This document shows positions 43,269 through 52,671 of a stretch of DNA of 64,000 nt, piece after piece (the first letter of the stretch is position 1; every line of letters starts with the position of its first letter). Source of the DNA: Bosea sp. (in: a-proteobacteria). GTDB taxonomy: Bacteria; Pseudomonadota; Alphaproteobacteria; Rhizobiales; Beijerinckiaceae. The notes under the pieces are model-generated. The model saw only the letters and a list, made by a program, of their open reading frames with translations, did not search any database and had not been told where the DNA came from. The DNA lies in the NCBI GenBank assembly GCA_023910605.1, contig JAAVVV010000001.1, positions 610,698 to 674,697 on the forward strand, written 5' to 3'. The position numbers and the translations under genes are program-made.

Positions 43269-46244
43269 ATGCTGATCAAACGCAAGAGCGCAGACGCATC
43301 GCGCGGCCGCCTGCAGGCCGCGCTGGGCGGCCTGTCCGCCGGTGTCATGGACCGCCGCAGCTTCCTGCGCCGCTCTGGCCTCGTGGCCGGCGGCCTCGCC
43401 GTGGCCGGGACAATCCAGATCGGCGCCGTCCGCAAGGCCGAGGCCGCCGGCCTTGGCCCCGCGACCGGCACCAGTGTGGTCAAGAACATCTGCACCCACT
43501 GCTCGGTGGGCTGCACGGTCAAGGCCGAAGTGTCCAATGGCGTATGGGTCGGCCAGGAGCCGGCCTGGGAAAGCCCCATCAACCGCGGCACGCATTGCGC
43601 CAAGGGCGCTTCGGTGCGCGAGCTGGTGCACGGCGACCGCCGCATCAAGTATCCGATGAAGCTCGTCGGCGGCCAGTGGACCCGGATTTCCTGGGAGCAG
43701 GCCATCAACGAAATCGGCGACAAGATGCTCGAGATCCGCGCCCAGTCAGGCGCCGACTCGGCATATCTGCTTGGCTCGGCCAAGTTCTCCAATGAAGGCG
43801 CCTATCTTTTCCGCAAGTTTGCGGCCTTCTGGGGCACCAACAACGTCGACCACCAGGCCCGCATCTGCCACTCCACCACGGTGGCGGGCGTCGCCAACAC
43901 CTGGGGCTATGGCGCGCAGACCAACTCATACAATGACATTCGCAATGCCAAGACCGTGATCTTCATGGGCTCCAATGCGGCCGAGGCGCATCCTGTCTCC
44001 ATGCAGCATGTCCTGGCCGGCAAGGAGATCAACCGCGCCAACGTCATCGTGTTCGACCCGCGCATGACCCGCACGGCCGCCCACGCCACCGAGTATGTCC
44101 GCATCCGTTCCGGCACCGACATCGCCGTGATCTGGGGCATGATGTGGCACATCTTCAGGAACGGCTGGGAAGACAAGGAATTCATCTCCCAGCGCGTCTA
44201 CGGCTTGGATGACGTCCGCAAGGAGGTCGAGAAATACGATCCGAAGACGGTCGAGGACATCACCGGCGTTCCCGAGGCGCAGCTCAAGCGCGCCGCCGAG
44301 ACCTTCGCCAAGGTCAAGCCTGCCACCTTCATCTGGTGCATGGGCGTGACGCAGCACAGCGTCGGCACCGCCAACGTCCGCGCCATCTGCAATCTGCTCC
44401 TCGCCACCGGCAATGTTGGCGGCATGGGCAATGGCGCCAACATCTTCCGCGGCCACTGCAATGTGCAGGGCGCGACTGACATGGGCCTCGATGTCGGCAA
44501 CCTGCCGCTCTACTATGGTCTGGTCGAGGGCGCCTGGCGCCATTGGGGCCGCGTCTGGGATGTCTCCTATGATTATCTCCAGAGCCGCTTCGACGAGGTT
44601 CCGGCCAAGGGCGGCCGCCCTGCACGCAACCGCAAGGCCAACATGGAGACGTCTGGCCACACCTCGACCCGCTGGTTCGACGCGGCGTCGTTGCCGGCCG
44701 AGCAGGTGGACCAGAAGGACAACCTGAAGGCGATGATCGTCTTCGGCCATGGCGGCAACACCATCCCGCGCATTCCGGACTCGGTGAAGGCGCTGGAAAA
44801 GCTGGATCTTCTGGTCGTGGCCGACCCCCATCCCACCAACTTCATCTCCCTGGCGCAGCGCAAGGACAACACCTACCTGTTGCCGGTCTGCACCCAGTTC
44901 GAGTGCAGCGGCACGCGCACCTGCTCGAACCGGTCGATCCAGTGGGGCGACAAGGTGGTCGAGCCGATCTTCGAATCGGCCAACGACTACTGGATCATGT
45001 ACAAGCTCGCCCAGAAGCTTGGCTTCGCTGCCGACATGTTCAAGAACATCAAGCTGGTGAAGGGCAAGTTCGGCGATGAGCCGGAGGCCGAATCCATCCT
45101 GCGCGAGATCAACCGCGGCGGCTGGTCCACGGGCTACACTGGCCAGTCGCCCGAGCGCCTCAAGCTGCATATGGCTAACCAGGACAAGTTCGATCTGGTG
45201 ACGCTGCGCGGCGCCAAGGGCTCGCCGGTCGAAAACGACTATTACGGCCTGCCATGGCCGTGCTGGGGCACGCCCGAGTTCAAGCACCCGGGCACGCACA
45301 TCCTGTATGACACCTCGCTGGAGCCCATCAACGGCGGCGGCGCATTCCGTCCCCGCTTCGGCCTCACCCGCGAGGAGACCCGTCCCGACGGCTCCAAGGT
45401 CAACGTCACGCTGCTGGCGGAAGGCTCCTGGCCCAAGGGTTCGGAAATCCGCGACGGCTACCCCGAATTCACCTTCGGGATGCTCAAGCGGCTGGGCTGG
45501 GACAAGGACCTCACCCCGTCCGAGGCGGCGACCATCGCCTGGATCGGCGGCAATGCGGTCGATTCCGTGAGCTGGGCCAACGACCTGTCGGGCGGCATCC
45601 AGCGCGTCGCCCTCCAGCATGGCTGCGTGCCTTTCGGCAACGGCAAGGCCCGCGCCAATGCGTGGAACCTGCCCGACCCGATCCCGGTCCATCGCGAGCC
45701 TATCTACACCCCGCGCGTCGATCTTGTGGCCAAGTGGCCTGCACGTCCGGATGAGCGCACCCTGCGCATCCCGAACCTGCACACCACCTTCCAGAAGGCT
45801 GCGATCGAGAAGGGGGTTGCCAAGGCGTTCCCGATCATCCTCACCTCCGGCCGCCTGGTCGAATATGAGGGCGGCGGCGAGGAAACCCGCTCCAACAAAT
45901 GGCTGGCCGAGCTTCAGCAGGACATGTTCGTCGAGATCAATCCCGAGGACGCAGGTCCCCGCGGCATCCGCGATGGCCAGTTCGTCTGGGTCTCCGGTCC
46001 GGAGAGCAACAGCAAGGCCCGCGTCAAGGCGCTGGTGACCGAGCGTGTCGGCAAGGGCGTGGCCTTCATGCCCTTCCACTTCGGCGGCTTCTACCAGGGC
46101 CGCGATCAGCGTGGAAACTATCCGAAGGGAACGGACCCGATCGTGCTCGGCGAGAGCGTGAACACGGTCACGACCTACGGCTATGACCCGGTGACCGGCA
46201 TGCACGAAGGCAAGGTCACGCTCGTCCAGATTGCAGCGGCCTGA
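43269..46244 (+). CDS. Formate dehydrogenase alpha (catalytic, molybdopterin) subunit, Cys type
   Basis: A 991-residue Tat-exported molybdopterin oxidoreductase. The signal reads MDRRSFLRRSG (residues 27-37). The N-terminal 4Fe-4S cluster is C75-x2-C78-x3-C82-x27-C110. The Mo/W ligand is Cys200 in ARICHSTTVAG, where E. coli FdnG has selenocysteine. FMGSNAAEAHPV, FDPRMTRTAAHA and the C-terminal molydop-binding domain (LTSGRLVEYEGGGEETRSNKWL) follow. It oxidises formate to CO2 in the periplasm and passes electrons to the beta subunit. Confidence 0.94.
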   Translation: MLIKRKSADASRGRLQAALGGLSAGVMDRRSFLRRSGLVAGGLAVAGTIQIGAVRKAEAAGLGPATGTSVVKNICTHCSVGCTVKAEVSNGVWVGQEPAWESPINRGTHCAKGASVRELVHGDRRIKYPMKLVGGQWTRISWEQAINEIGDKMLEIRAQSGADSAYLLGSAKFSNEGAYLFRKFAAFWGTNNVDHQARICHSTTVAGVANTWGYGAQTNSYNDIRNAKTVIFMGSNAAEAHPVSMQHVLAGKEINRANVIVFDPRMTRTAAHATEYVRIRSGTDIAVIWGMMWHIFRNGWEDKEFISQRVYGLDDVRKEVEKYDPKTVEDITGVPEAQLKRAAETFAKVKPATFIWCMGVTQHSVGTANVRAICNLLLATGNVGGMGNGANIFRGHCNVQGATDMGLDVGNLPLYYGLVEGAWRHWGRVWDVSYDYLQSRFDEVPAKGGRPARNRKANMETSGHTSTRWFDAASLPAEQVDQKDNLKAMIVFGHGGNTIPRIPDSVKALEKLDLLVVADPHPTNFISLAQRKDNTYLLPVCTQFECSGTRTCSNRSIQWGDKVVEPIFESANDYWIMYKLAQKLGFAADMFKNIKLVKGKFGDEPEAESILREINRGGWSTGYTGQSPERLKLHMANQDKFDLVTLRGAKGSPVENDYYGLPWPCWGTPEFKHPGTHILYDTSLEPINGGGAFRPRFGLTREETRPDGSKVNVTLLAEGSWPKGSEIRDGYPEFTFGMLKRLGWDKDLTPSEAATIAWIGGNAVDSVSWANDLSGGIQRVALQHGCVPFGNGKARANAWNLPDPIPVHREPIYTPRVDLVAKWPARPDERTLRIPNLHTTFQKAAIEKGVAKAFPIILTSGRLVEYEGGGEETRSNKWLAELQQDMFVEINPEDAGPRGIRDGQFVWVSGPESNSKARVKALVTERVGKGVAFMPFHFGGFYQGRDQRGNYPKGTDPIVLGESVNTVTTYGYDPVTGMHEGKVTLVQIAAA

Positions 46245-46259
46245 GGGAGGATCTGAATT

Positions 46260-46856
46260 ATGGCTCGCATGAAATTTCTCTGCGACGCGGACCGCTGCAT
46301 CGAATGCAACGCCTGCGTCACCGCCTGCAAGAACGAGAACGAGGTGCCATGGGGCATCAACCGCCGCCGTGTCGTCACCATTAATGACGGCAAGCCCGGC
46401 GAACGCTCCATCTCCATGGCCTGCATGCACTGCACAGATGCGCCCTGCGCCGCTGTGTGCCCGGTCGACTGCTTCTACGTGACGGTCGACAAGGTGGTGC
46501 TGCACTCCAAGGATCTGTGCATCGGCTGCGGCTACTGCTTCTACGCCTGCCCCTTCGGCGCGCCGCAGTATCCGAAGGTCGGCAACTTCGGCTCGCGCGG
46601 CAAGATGGACAAGTGCACCTTCTGCGCCGGCGGCCCCGAGGCCGATCTCAGCCCTGCCGAGTTCCAGAAGTATGGCTCCAACCGTCTGGCGGAGGGCAAG
46701 CTGCCGCTCTGCGCCGAGATGTGCTCGACCAAGTCGCTCCTGGCCGGCGATGGCGACATCATCGCCAAGATCTACAAGGAGCGCGTGGTCAAGCGCGGCT
46801 ACGGCTCCGGCGCCTGGGGCTGGAAGACGGCCTACAAGGAAACCGTCGCCATCTGA
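46260..46856 (+). CDS. Formate dehydrogenase beta (iron-sulfur) subunit
   Basis: A 198-residue four-cluster ferredoxin subunit. Visible cluster motifs are CIECNACVTAC (residues about 14-24), CMHCTDAPCAAVCPVDC, CIGCGYCFYACPFGAPQ and CTFCAGGPE...CAEMC. It relays electrons from the catalytic subunit to the membrane cytochrome b. It lacks the C-terminal membrane helix of FdnH, as in the short Fdh3B type. It starts 15 bp after the alpha gene with GGGAGG upstream. Confidence 0.93.
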   Translation: MARMKFLCDADRCIECNACVTACKNENEVPWGINRRRVVTINDGKPGERSISMACMHCTDAPCAAVCPVDCFYVTVDKVVLHSKDLCIGCGYCFYACPFGAPQYPKVGNFGSRGKMDKCTFCAGGPEADLSPAEFQKYGSNRLAEGKLPLCAEMCSTKSLLAGDGDIIAKIYKERVVKRGYGSGAWGWKTAYKETVAI

Positions 46857-46866
46857 CGCACGGAAG

Positions 46867-46887
46867 GCCGCCGGCGCTGCCGGCGGC
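46867..46887 (+). other. Stem-loop between formate dehydrogenase beta and gamma genes
   Basis: GCCGCCGGC (46867-46875) and GCCGGCGGC (46879-46887) form a perfect 9-bp stem with a GCT loop. It has no T-tract and lies inside the operon, so it probably tunes mRNA stability or relative expression of the gamma subunit. Confidence 0.5.
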
Positions 46888-46925
46888 TGTCCGCCTTCTC
46901 AATTCACAGTTTCCGGAGGGACAAC

Positions 46926-47936
46926 ATGCGTCTGACGCGGTCCATTCTTTCTTTTCTTGGCATGGCGGCCCTGGCTGTCGGCCTTGGCCTTTCCGCCCCG
47001 GCCTCTGCCCAGCAGGGCGCGCCGATCAATCCGACTGCCAGGGCGGTGACCGAGGAGCAGCTTCTCAATGCGCTGCGTCCCGGCGCGAATGCCGAGATCG
47101 GCGGCCGCGTCTCCATTCCCGATGCCAAGTCCTCGACGCTGATCCGCCCCGCCGGGCGCGACTGGCGCGAGTTCCATCAGGGCACGATGCATCTGGTCGG
47201 CGCCATCGCCATCCTGGGCATGATCGCCGTGCTCGCGGCGTTCTGGTTCACGCGCGGCAAGATCATGATCGCCGGCGGCCCCTCGGGCCAGACCATCCTG
47301 CGCTTCGGCGCGGTGGACCGTTTCGTCCACTGGACGACGGCGGGCTGCTTCATCGTTCTTGCCCTCACCGGCCTCAACATCACCTTCGGCAAGGCGCTGC
47401 TGATTCCGGTCTTCGGCGAGTCCGCCTTCGCGGCTGCGGCGCAGCTCGGCAAGTATGCGCACAACTATCTCGCCTTCCCGTTCATGATCGGCCTCGTGCT
47501 GATGTTCCTGATCTGGGTGAAGGACAACATCCCGACCGCCCTCGATGTGCAGTGGTTCCTCCAGGGCGGGGGCCTGATCGGCAAGGGCCACCCCAAGGCC
47601 AGGCGCTTCAACGGCGGCCAGAAGATGGTGTTCTGGTCAGTGATCCTCGGCGGCGCGGCGCTGTCGCTGTCGGGCTGGTATCTCCTCTTCCCCTACACCG
47701 CCGGCGGCGTCCTCAACCTCCAGTTCTGGAACGTGGTCCACGGCGTGGTGAGCATGGTCCTGATCGGCGCCATGCTCGCTCATGCCTATATCGGCTCGGT
47801 CGGTATGGAAGGCGCCTTCGACGCCATGGGCTCGGGCGAGGTGGACCTCAACTGGGCCAGGGAGCATCACGGCCTCTGGGTCGAGGAAGAGATGAGCAAG
47901 GGCACGATTCCTGGCCGTCTTCAGGCCGCCGAGTGA
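46926..47936 (+). CDS. Formate dehydrogenase gamma subunit (cytochrome b556)
   Basis: A 336-residue membrane protein. It begins with a signal-like helix ending in ASAQQ and then about 100 residues including one helix (HLVGAIAILGMIAVLAAFWF). A four-helix diheme cytochrome b domain follows from FGAVDRFVHWTTAGCFIVLALTG. Histidines in FVHW, YAHNYLAF and the VVHGVVSMV/HAYIG helices are the expected heme ligands. It anchors the complex and reduces quinone. GGAGGG precedes ATG 46926. Confidence 0.92.
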   Translation: MRLTRSILSFLGMAALAVGLGLSAPASAQQGAPINPTARAVTEEQLLNALRPGANAEIGGRVSIPDAKSSTLIRPAGRDWREFHQGTMHLVGAIAILGMIAVLAAFWFTRGKIMIAGGPSGQTILRFGAVDRFVHWTTAGCFIVLALTGLNITFGKALLIPVFGESAFAAAAQLGKYAHNYLAFPFMIGLVLMFLIWVKDNIPTALDVQWFLQGGGLIGKGHPKARRFNGGQKMVFWSVILGGAALSLSGWYLLFPYTAGGVLNLQFWNVVHGVVSMVLIGAMLAHAYIGSVGMEGAFDAMGSGEVDLNWAREHHGLWVEEEMSKGTIPGRLQAAE

Positions 47937-47962
47937 TCTGAACCTTCCCCGATGACGGGTTG

Positions 47963-47990
47963 AAACGGGCGCTCAGGCGCCCGTTTTGTC
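47963..47990 (+). terminator. Rho-independent terminator after the formate dehydrogenase operon
   Basis: AAACGGGCGC (47963-47972), loop TCAG, then GCGCCCGTTT (47977-47986) running into TTTTG. This perfect 10-bp GC-rich stem with a short T run lies 27 bp after the gamma subunit stop. It is the clearest intrinsic terminator in the window and separates the operon from mobB. Confidence 0.88.
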
Positions 47991-48041
47991 ATGCCGGCCG
48001 TTTCATTCCCGGCCGGCGCTGCAAGGCGCAAGGGCAAACAC

Positions 48042-48602
48042 GTGACGACACGCATCATCGGGCTCGCGGGCTGGAGCGGCGCGGGCAAGACCACGCTGCT
48101 TGGCCGGCTCATCCCCCATCTCGTGGCGCGCGGGCTCAAGGTGTCCACGCTCAAGCACGCCCACCATGCCTTCGATGTCGATCATCCGGGCAAGGACTCG
48201 CATGACCACCGCCTGGCAGGCGCTTCGGAAGTGCTGGTCTCGTCAGGCCGGCGCTGGGCCCTCATGCACGAGCTCCGCGACGAGCCCGAGGCGAGGCTTG
48301 TCGAACTTCTGCCCCGGTTGAGCCCGGTCGATCTGGTGATCGTCGAGGGCTTCAAGCGCGAACGCCACCGCATGTTCGAGGTTCACAGGACCGCGAATGG
48401 AAAGCCGCCGCTGCACCCGGATAATCCGGGCATCGTGGCCATCGCCTCGGATGCGCCCTTTCCGGCCGCCGGCCGCCCCGTGGTCGGGCTCGACGACATC
48501 GAGGCCATCGCTGCTATGGCCCTTGCCTTCGCCGAGCCGATCGATGAGGTTCTGGCGAGGCTCAACCACAGCGCCGAAGCCCATGGCCCAGCTCACCGAT
48601 GA
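48042..48602 (+). CDS. mobB: Molybdopterin-guanine dinucleotide biosynthesis protein MobB
   Basis: A 186-residue P-loop GTPase. Walker A is GWSGAGKTTLLGRLI (residues about 9-23), followed by LKHAHHAFDVDHPGKDSHDHRLAGA and VIVEGFKRERHRMFEVHR, all typical of MobB. It assists MobA in converting Mo-molybdopterin to the guanine dinucleotide form needed by formate dehydrogenase. The start is GTG 48042 (HVTTRIIGL context). It overlaps moeA by 20 bp. Confidence 0.9.
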   Translation: MTTRIIGLAGWSGAGKTTLLGRLIPHLVARGLKVSTLKHAHHAFDVDHPGKDSHDHRLAGASEVLVSSGRRWALMHELRDEPEARLVELLPRLSPVDLVIVEGFKRERHRMFEVHRTANGKPPLHPDNPGIVAIASDAPFPAAGRPVVGLDDIEAIAAMALAFAEPIDEVLARLNHSAEAHGPAHR

Positions 48603-49836
48603 TTGCTTCGCCTTTGGCGGGCCGCTTCTCCGCATCGAGGAGGCCGGCCGGCTGATCGCGGGCCGGGTCACCCCGATCGGCGATGTCGAGACGGTGCCGC
48701 TCCATGGGGCGCTCGGCCGCCATCTTGCCGCGGACCTGATCGCGCCGCTGCCGCTGCCGCCCTTCCGCAATTCTGCCGTCGATGGCTATGCGGTGCGCCA
48801 TGCCGATCTGGCGCCCGACGGGCCGACGACTTTGCCGATCGGGGCGCGCATCGCTGCGGGCGGATCAGGCAAGGGCATCACGGCGCAAGGCGCGGCCATC
48901 CGGGTCTTCACCGGCGCGCCGATGCCGCCGGATGCCGATACGGTCTTCATGCAGGAGGATGTGACGGTCGCCGAGGGGGCCGTCCGGCTGCCGGCCGGTC
49001 TCGCCTCAGGCGCGAACACGCGGCCGGCGGGTGAGGACATCGCGCTGGGCGAGCTTGCGTTGCCGGCGGGCCAAAGGCTGCGCCCGCAGGACATTGCCAT
49101 GGCCGCGGCCCTGGGCCACACGCATCTTGCCGTCTGCCGCCGCCTCCGGGTCGGCGTGTTCTCGACCGGCGATGAGCTCACCGAAGGCGGACAGCCCTTG
49201 CCCGAGGCGGGCATCTACGATTCCAACCGCAGCATGCTGCTCGCGCTGGTGGCCGCTGCGGGCGCCGAGCCGGTTGATCTGGGAATCGTGCGCGACAGGC
49301 GCGCGGAGCTTGCAGCGCGATTGAAGGAAGCGGCGGCCTGCTGCGATCTCATCGTCACCTCTGGAGGCGTATCCACTGGCGAAGAGGACCATGTTCGCCC
49401 CGCCGTCGAAAGCGTGGGCTCTCTTGTGCTCTGGCGCGTGGCGATCAAGCCCGGCCGCCCCGTGGCCATGGGCGTGATAGACGGCGCTGCCTTCGTTGGC
49501 CTGCCGGGAAATCCGGTCGCGGTATACGTCACCTTCGCCTTCATCCTGCGCCCGCTGCTCGCACGGCTCGCCGGCGCGCTGTGGCAGGAGCCGCGCCGCA
49601 TCATGGTGACGGCGCGCTTCGGATATCGCAAGAAGACGGGCCGCCGGGAATTCGTGCGCGTGAGCCTGACACGGCGCGCCGATGGCGGCTTCGACGCCGT
49701 GCGCCATCCGCGCGAAGGGGCGGGCATGCTGTCATCGCTGACCCAGACCGATGGGCTGATCGAGCTTGCCGACGATCTCACCGGCCTGAAGCCGGGCGAC
49801 AGCGCGCCCTTCATCGCCTATGCCGAACTGGGCTGA
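48583..49836 (+). CDS. moeA: Molybdopterin molybdenumtransferase MoeA
   Basis: A 417-residue enzyme that inserts molybdate into molybdopterin. LPPFRNSAVDGYAVRHAD is the conserved N-terminal signature; FTGAPMPPDADTVFMQEDV, VGVFSTGDELTEGG and GIYDSNRSMLLALVAAAGAEPVDLGIVRD mark the catalytic domain, with TSGGVSTGEEDHV following. ATG 48583 lies inside the mobB end, so the two are coupled. With mobB it forms a cofactor unit just downstream of a Mo enzyme. Confidence 0.94.
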   Translation: MAQLTDDCFAFGGPLLRIEEAGRLIAGRVTPIGDVETVPLHGALGRHLAADLIAPLPLPPFRNSAVDGYAVRHADLAPDGPTTLPIGARIAAGGSGKGITAQGAAIRVFTGAPMPPDADTVFMQEDVTVAEGAVRLPAGLASGANTRPAGEDIALGELALPAGQRLRPQDIAMAAALGHTHLAVCRRLRVGVFSTGDELTEGGQPLPEAGIYDSNRSMLLALVAAAGAEPVDLGIVRDRRAELAARLKEAAACCDLIVTSGGVSTGEEDHVRPAVESVGSLVLWRVAIKPGRPVAMGVIDGAAFVGLPGNPVAVYVTFAFILRPLLARLAGALWQEPRRIMVTARFGYRKKTGRREFVRVSLTRRADGGFDAVRHPREGAGMLSSLTQTDGLIELADDLTGLKPGDSAPFIAYAELG

Positions 49837-49843
49837 GCGGCCA

Positions 49844-50911
49844 TCACCGGCCGCGGCGCAAGCCCGTTTCGGGATCGAACAGATGCACCCTGGCTGGATC
49901 GATCGATAGCCTGAGCGATTTCGAATCGGCCGGCACGGCCCCTGACGCGGCCTGGATCACCAGTGTGGCGCCGCCCAGGGCGCCGTGGAAGAGCTGCGTC
50001 GCGCCCAGCTCCTCTATGAAGTCAACCTGCATGGTGAGCGTGCCGTCCGGGGTCGCCGCCAGATCCTCGGGCCTGAGCCCGACCTCGATGGCGGAGCCGG
50101 CGGCAAGATCGGCGGCCATGTCGGTGACAGGCAGCACCACATCCCCGATCGCCACCGCGCCGGGGCCGCGCACCACGCCGTGGGCGATGTTCATCGGCGG
50201 CGAGCCGATGAAGGTCGCCACGAACTTCGACGCAGGCTTGCGGTAGACCTCGTTGGGAAGCCCCATCTGCTCGACGCGGCCCGCGCTCATCACCACGAGC
50301 TTGTCGGACAGCGTCATGGCCTCGACCTGATCATGGGTGACGTAGATCGAGGTCACGCCCAGCGCGCGCTGCAGCTTCTTGATCTCGACGCGCATCTGCA
50401 CGCGCAGCTTGGCGTCGAGGTTGGAGAGGGGTTCGTCGAAGAGGAACACCTGGGGCTTGCGCACGATGGCCCGGCCCATGGCCACGCGCTGGCGCTGGCC
50501 GCCCGAGAGCTGGCGCGGCCGGCGCTGCAGGAACGCCTCGATGCTCAGGATCTTCGCGGCCTCGTTGACCCGTCGCTCGATCTCGTCCCGGGGCGTGCCG
50601 CGGTTGCGCAGGCCATAGGCCATGTTGTCGTAGACGCTCATGTGGGGATAGAGCGCATAATTCTGGAAGACCATGGCGATGTCGCGGTCTGCTGGCCCGA
50701 CATCGTTGACCACGCGCTGGCCGATGCGGCATTCGCCGGAGCTGATGGTCTCAAGCCCGGCCACCATGCGCAGCAGGGTGGACTTGCCGCAGCCGGACGG
50801 GCCCACCAGCACGCAGAAGCCGCCATCGGGAATGTCGATCGACACGCCCTTCACGGCTTCGACATTGCCCGGATAGATCTTGCGGACGTTGGTGATGCTG
50901 ACTTCGGCCAT
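49844..50911 (-). CDS. ugpC: sn-Glycerol-3-phosphate ABC transporter ATP-binding protein
   Basis: A 355-residue ATPase of the MalK/UgpC group. Walker A is GPSGCGKST (residues 37-45), Q-loop [21 protein letters not shown], signature [17 protein letters not shown], Walker [17 protein letters not shown] and H-loop [12 protein letters not shown]. The C-terminal ~120 residues form the TOBE/MalK regulatory domain. It is last in the ugpBA-(creatininase)-ugpEC operon. ATG 50911 is the family-like start ([15 protein letters not shown]). Confidence 0.92.
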   Translation of the reverse strand: MAEVSITNVRKIYPGNVEAVKGVSIDIPDGGFCVLVGPSGCGKSTLLRMVAGLETISSGECRIGQRVVNDVGPADRDIAMVFQNYALYPHMSVYDNMAYGLRNRGTPRDEIERRVNEAAKILSIEAFLQRRPRQLSGGQRQRVAMGRAIVRKPQVFLFDEPLSNLDAKLRVQMRVEIKKLQRALGVTSIYVTHDQVEAMTLSDKLVVMSAGRVEQMGLPNEVYRKPASKFVATFIGSPPMNIAHGVVRGPGAVAIGDVVLPVTDMAADLAAGSAIEVGLRPEDLAATPDGTLTMQVDFIEELGATQLFHGALGGATLVIQAASGAVPADSKSLRLSIDPARVHLFDPETGLRRGR

Positions 50912-51058
50912 TGATGAATTCCAGACATAAGGCAGTGGGCAGTCCGCAATCGGCAATCGGCAGTTATGCAGGCGGAACGCATCGCGGCATCGCGAGGATG
51001 CACGCCAGACGACGAGAGCCCACAGCCATCCGACTGCCGGCTGCTGATTGCCGGTTCA

Positions 51059-51907
51059 TTACTTCTCCTGGTCCACGAGACCCTTGACGAAGAGCCTCTG
51101 CATCAGGATCACGACCGCCACCGGCGGGATCATGGCCAGCATCGCGGTCGCCATGGCGAGCTGCCATTCGGTGAGCGCGTCGGCGGTGACGATCATCTTG
51201 CGGATGCCGATGACGATGGTCTGCATCGAATCCTTGGTCGTTATCAGCAGCGGCCACAGATACTGGTTCCAGCCATAGATGAACTGGATCACGAACAGCG
51301 CCGCGACGGTGGTGGCCGAGAGCGGCAGCACCGTGTCCTTGAAGAAGCGGAACGCGCCGGCCCCATCGATCTTGGAGGCTTCCAGCAGCTCGTCCGGAAT
51401 GGTCATGAAGAACTGGCGGAACAGCAGCGTCCCCGTCGCCGAAGCGATCAGCGGCACGGCGAGGCCCTGATAGGTGTCAAGAAAACCGACATCTGCAACC
51501 ACCTTGAATGTCGGGAAGATGCGGACCTCGACCGGGAGCATCAGCGTCACGAAGATCAGCCAGAAGGCCGTCATCCGGAATGGGAAGCGGTAATAGACCA
51601 CCGCATAGGCCGAGAGCACCGAGATCAGGATCTTGCCCACCGCGATGGCCATGGCCATCACGAAAGAGTTGAACAGCATGTTGACCACCGGCTCGCGCGT
51701 GGTGCCCGCGGTGCCCACGAACAGGGTGCGGTAGTAGTTTTCGAGCAGCAGCGGCCCGGGATACAGCGGCATCTGCCCGTTGATGATGGTGCTCGCGTCC
51801 CAGCTCGAGGCCACGAAGGTCAGATAGACCGGAAATGCCAGGATCAGCACGCCGAGCGTGAGGATGAAGTAGGCGAGCCGATCGCCAAAGGTGCGGTCCT
51901 CGACCAT
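51059..51907 (-). CDS. ugpE: sn-Glycerol-3-phosphate ABC transporter permease UgpE
   Basis: A 282-residue permease with six predicted helices starting at LAYFILTLGVLILAFPVYLTF. The cytoplasmic EAA loop reads ELLEASKIDGAGAFRFFKDTVLPLS. ATG 51907 overlaps the creatininase stop by one base. The frame stays open upstream only as a shadow of that gene. It pairs with UgpA to form the channel. Confidence 0.92.
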   Translation of the reverse strand: MVEDRTFGDRLAYFILTLGVLILAFPVYLTFVASSWDASTIINGQMPLYPGPLLLENYYRTLFVGTAGTTREPVVNMLFNSFVMAMAIAVGKILISVLSAYAVVYYRFPFRMTAFWLIFVTLMLPVEVRIFPTFKVVADVGFLDTYQGLAVPLIASATGTLLFRQFFMTIPDELLEASKIDGAGAFRFFKDTVLPLSATTVAALFVIQFIYGWNQYLWPLLITTKDSMQTIVIGIRKMIVTADALTEWQLAMATAMLAMIPPVAVVILMQRLFVKGLVDQEK

Positions 51908-52671
51908 CAGGCGCTCCACAATCCGGCGTCGGTGAGCCTGGCGGCAAGGCCCTTGGCGCAGGCGGCGATGATCTTCTCGCCTTTCTCGCGGCTGGCGGTG
52001 CGCGCGTCGCCGATCACCCCGGAGGGCGAGAGGTCCTTGAACGGGCGGAAGCTCTGCCAGGCAGGGGCCAGCACGGCGCGCGGATCGTCGAAGATCGGAC
52101 CGTGCGCCTCCGCGAAGCGCTCTTGCCTGACCGTTTCGGGCGCCATCGCCAGCATCATCGAGGTCTCCACCTCGCAGGCATGCATCACCATCTTCTGCCG
52201 GTCGAGGAATTGCGCGAGATCGTCCGCAGCCAGCATGAAATAGGTGGTGGCGTAGAGGCGCAGGCCAAGCTCGCGCTGGAAATCGGGCAGGAAGGCGTTC
52301 AGCGCGCTCATGTTGCCGCCGTGGCCGTTGACGATGGCCACATTGCGGAAGCCCGCCCGCCTGATGCTGCCGAGGAAGGCAATAAGAACCGCGCGGTAGG
52401 TGGGAATGTCGAAGGTGAACGTGCCGCCGAACGCCATGTGATGCTCGGCCATGCCGCACCACAGCGTCGGCGCCACGATCACCGGCCGGGTGGCCGAGGC
52501 GATCTCCGCGCCGGCGCGGCACACGCCCTCGCACAGGATGGTGTCGACGCCGACCGGCAGATGCGGCCCGTGCTGCTCCATCGAGGCGACGGGGAGCACC
52601 ACCACCGCGTCGCGGGCCGCGAGCGCGCCGATCTCCTGCGCGGTCAGCTCCTTCCACATCACGCCAGCCAT
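51907..52671 (-). CDS. Creatininase family amidohydrolase inside the ugp operon
   Basis: A 254-residue metal-dependent hydrolase. SMEQHGPHLPVGVDTILCEG (residues about 30-49) carries the metal-binding Glu, His and Asp; NVAIVNGHGGNMSALN and HACEVETSMMLAM complete the two-metal site of the creatininase/mycofactocin-MftE/FAPy-deformylase family. It is not creatininase proper by any specific residue. It overlaps ugpA upstream and ugpE downstream by a few bases, so it is a true operon member, an uncommon place for this family. Confidence 0.87.
   Translation of the reverse strand: MAGVMWKELTAQEIGALAARDAVVVLPVASMEQHGPHLPVGVDTILCEGVCRAGAEIASATRPVIVAPTLWCGMAEHHMAFGGTFTFDIPTYRAVLIAFLGSIRRAGFRNVAIVNGHGGNMSALNAFLPDFQRELGLRLYATTYFMLAADDLAQFLDRQKMVMHACEVETSMMLAMAPETVRQERFAEAHGPIFDDPRAVLAPAWQSFRPFKDLSPSGVIGDARTASREKGEKIIAACAKGLAARLTDAGLWSA

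Noticed and set aside
43866..43868. Selenocysteine codon in formate dehydrogenase
   Set aside because: The codon at the metal-ligand position is TGC, an ordinary cysteine; the frame has no internal TGA.
43926..46505. 859-codon minus-strand frame opposite the formate dehydrogenase alpha gene
   Set aside because: Shadow of a highly conserved gene; no independent start signals or domains.
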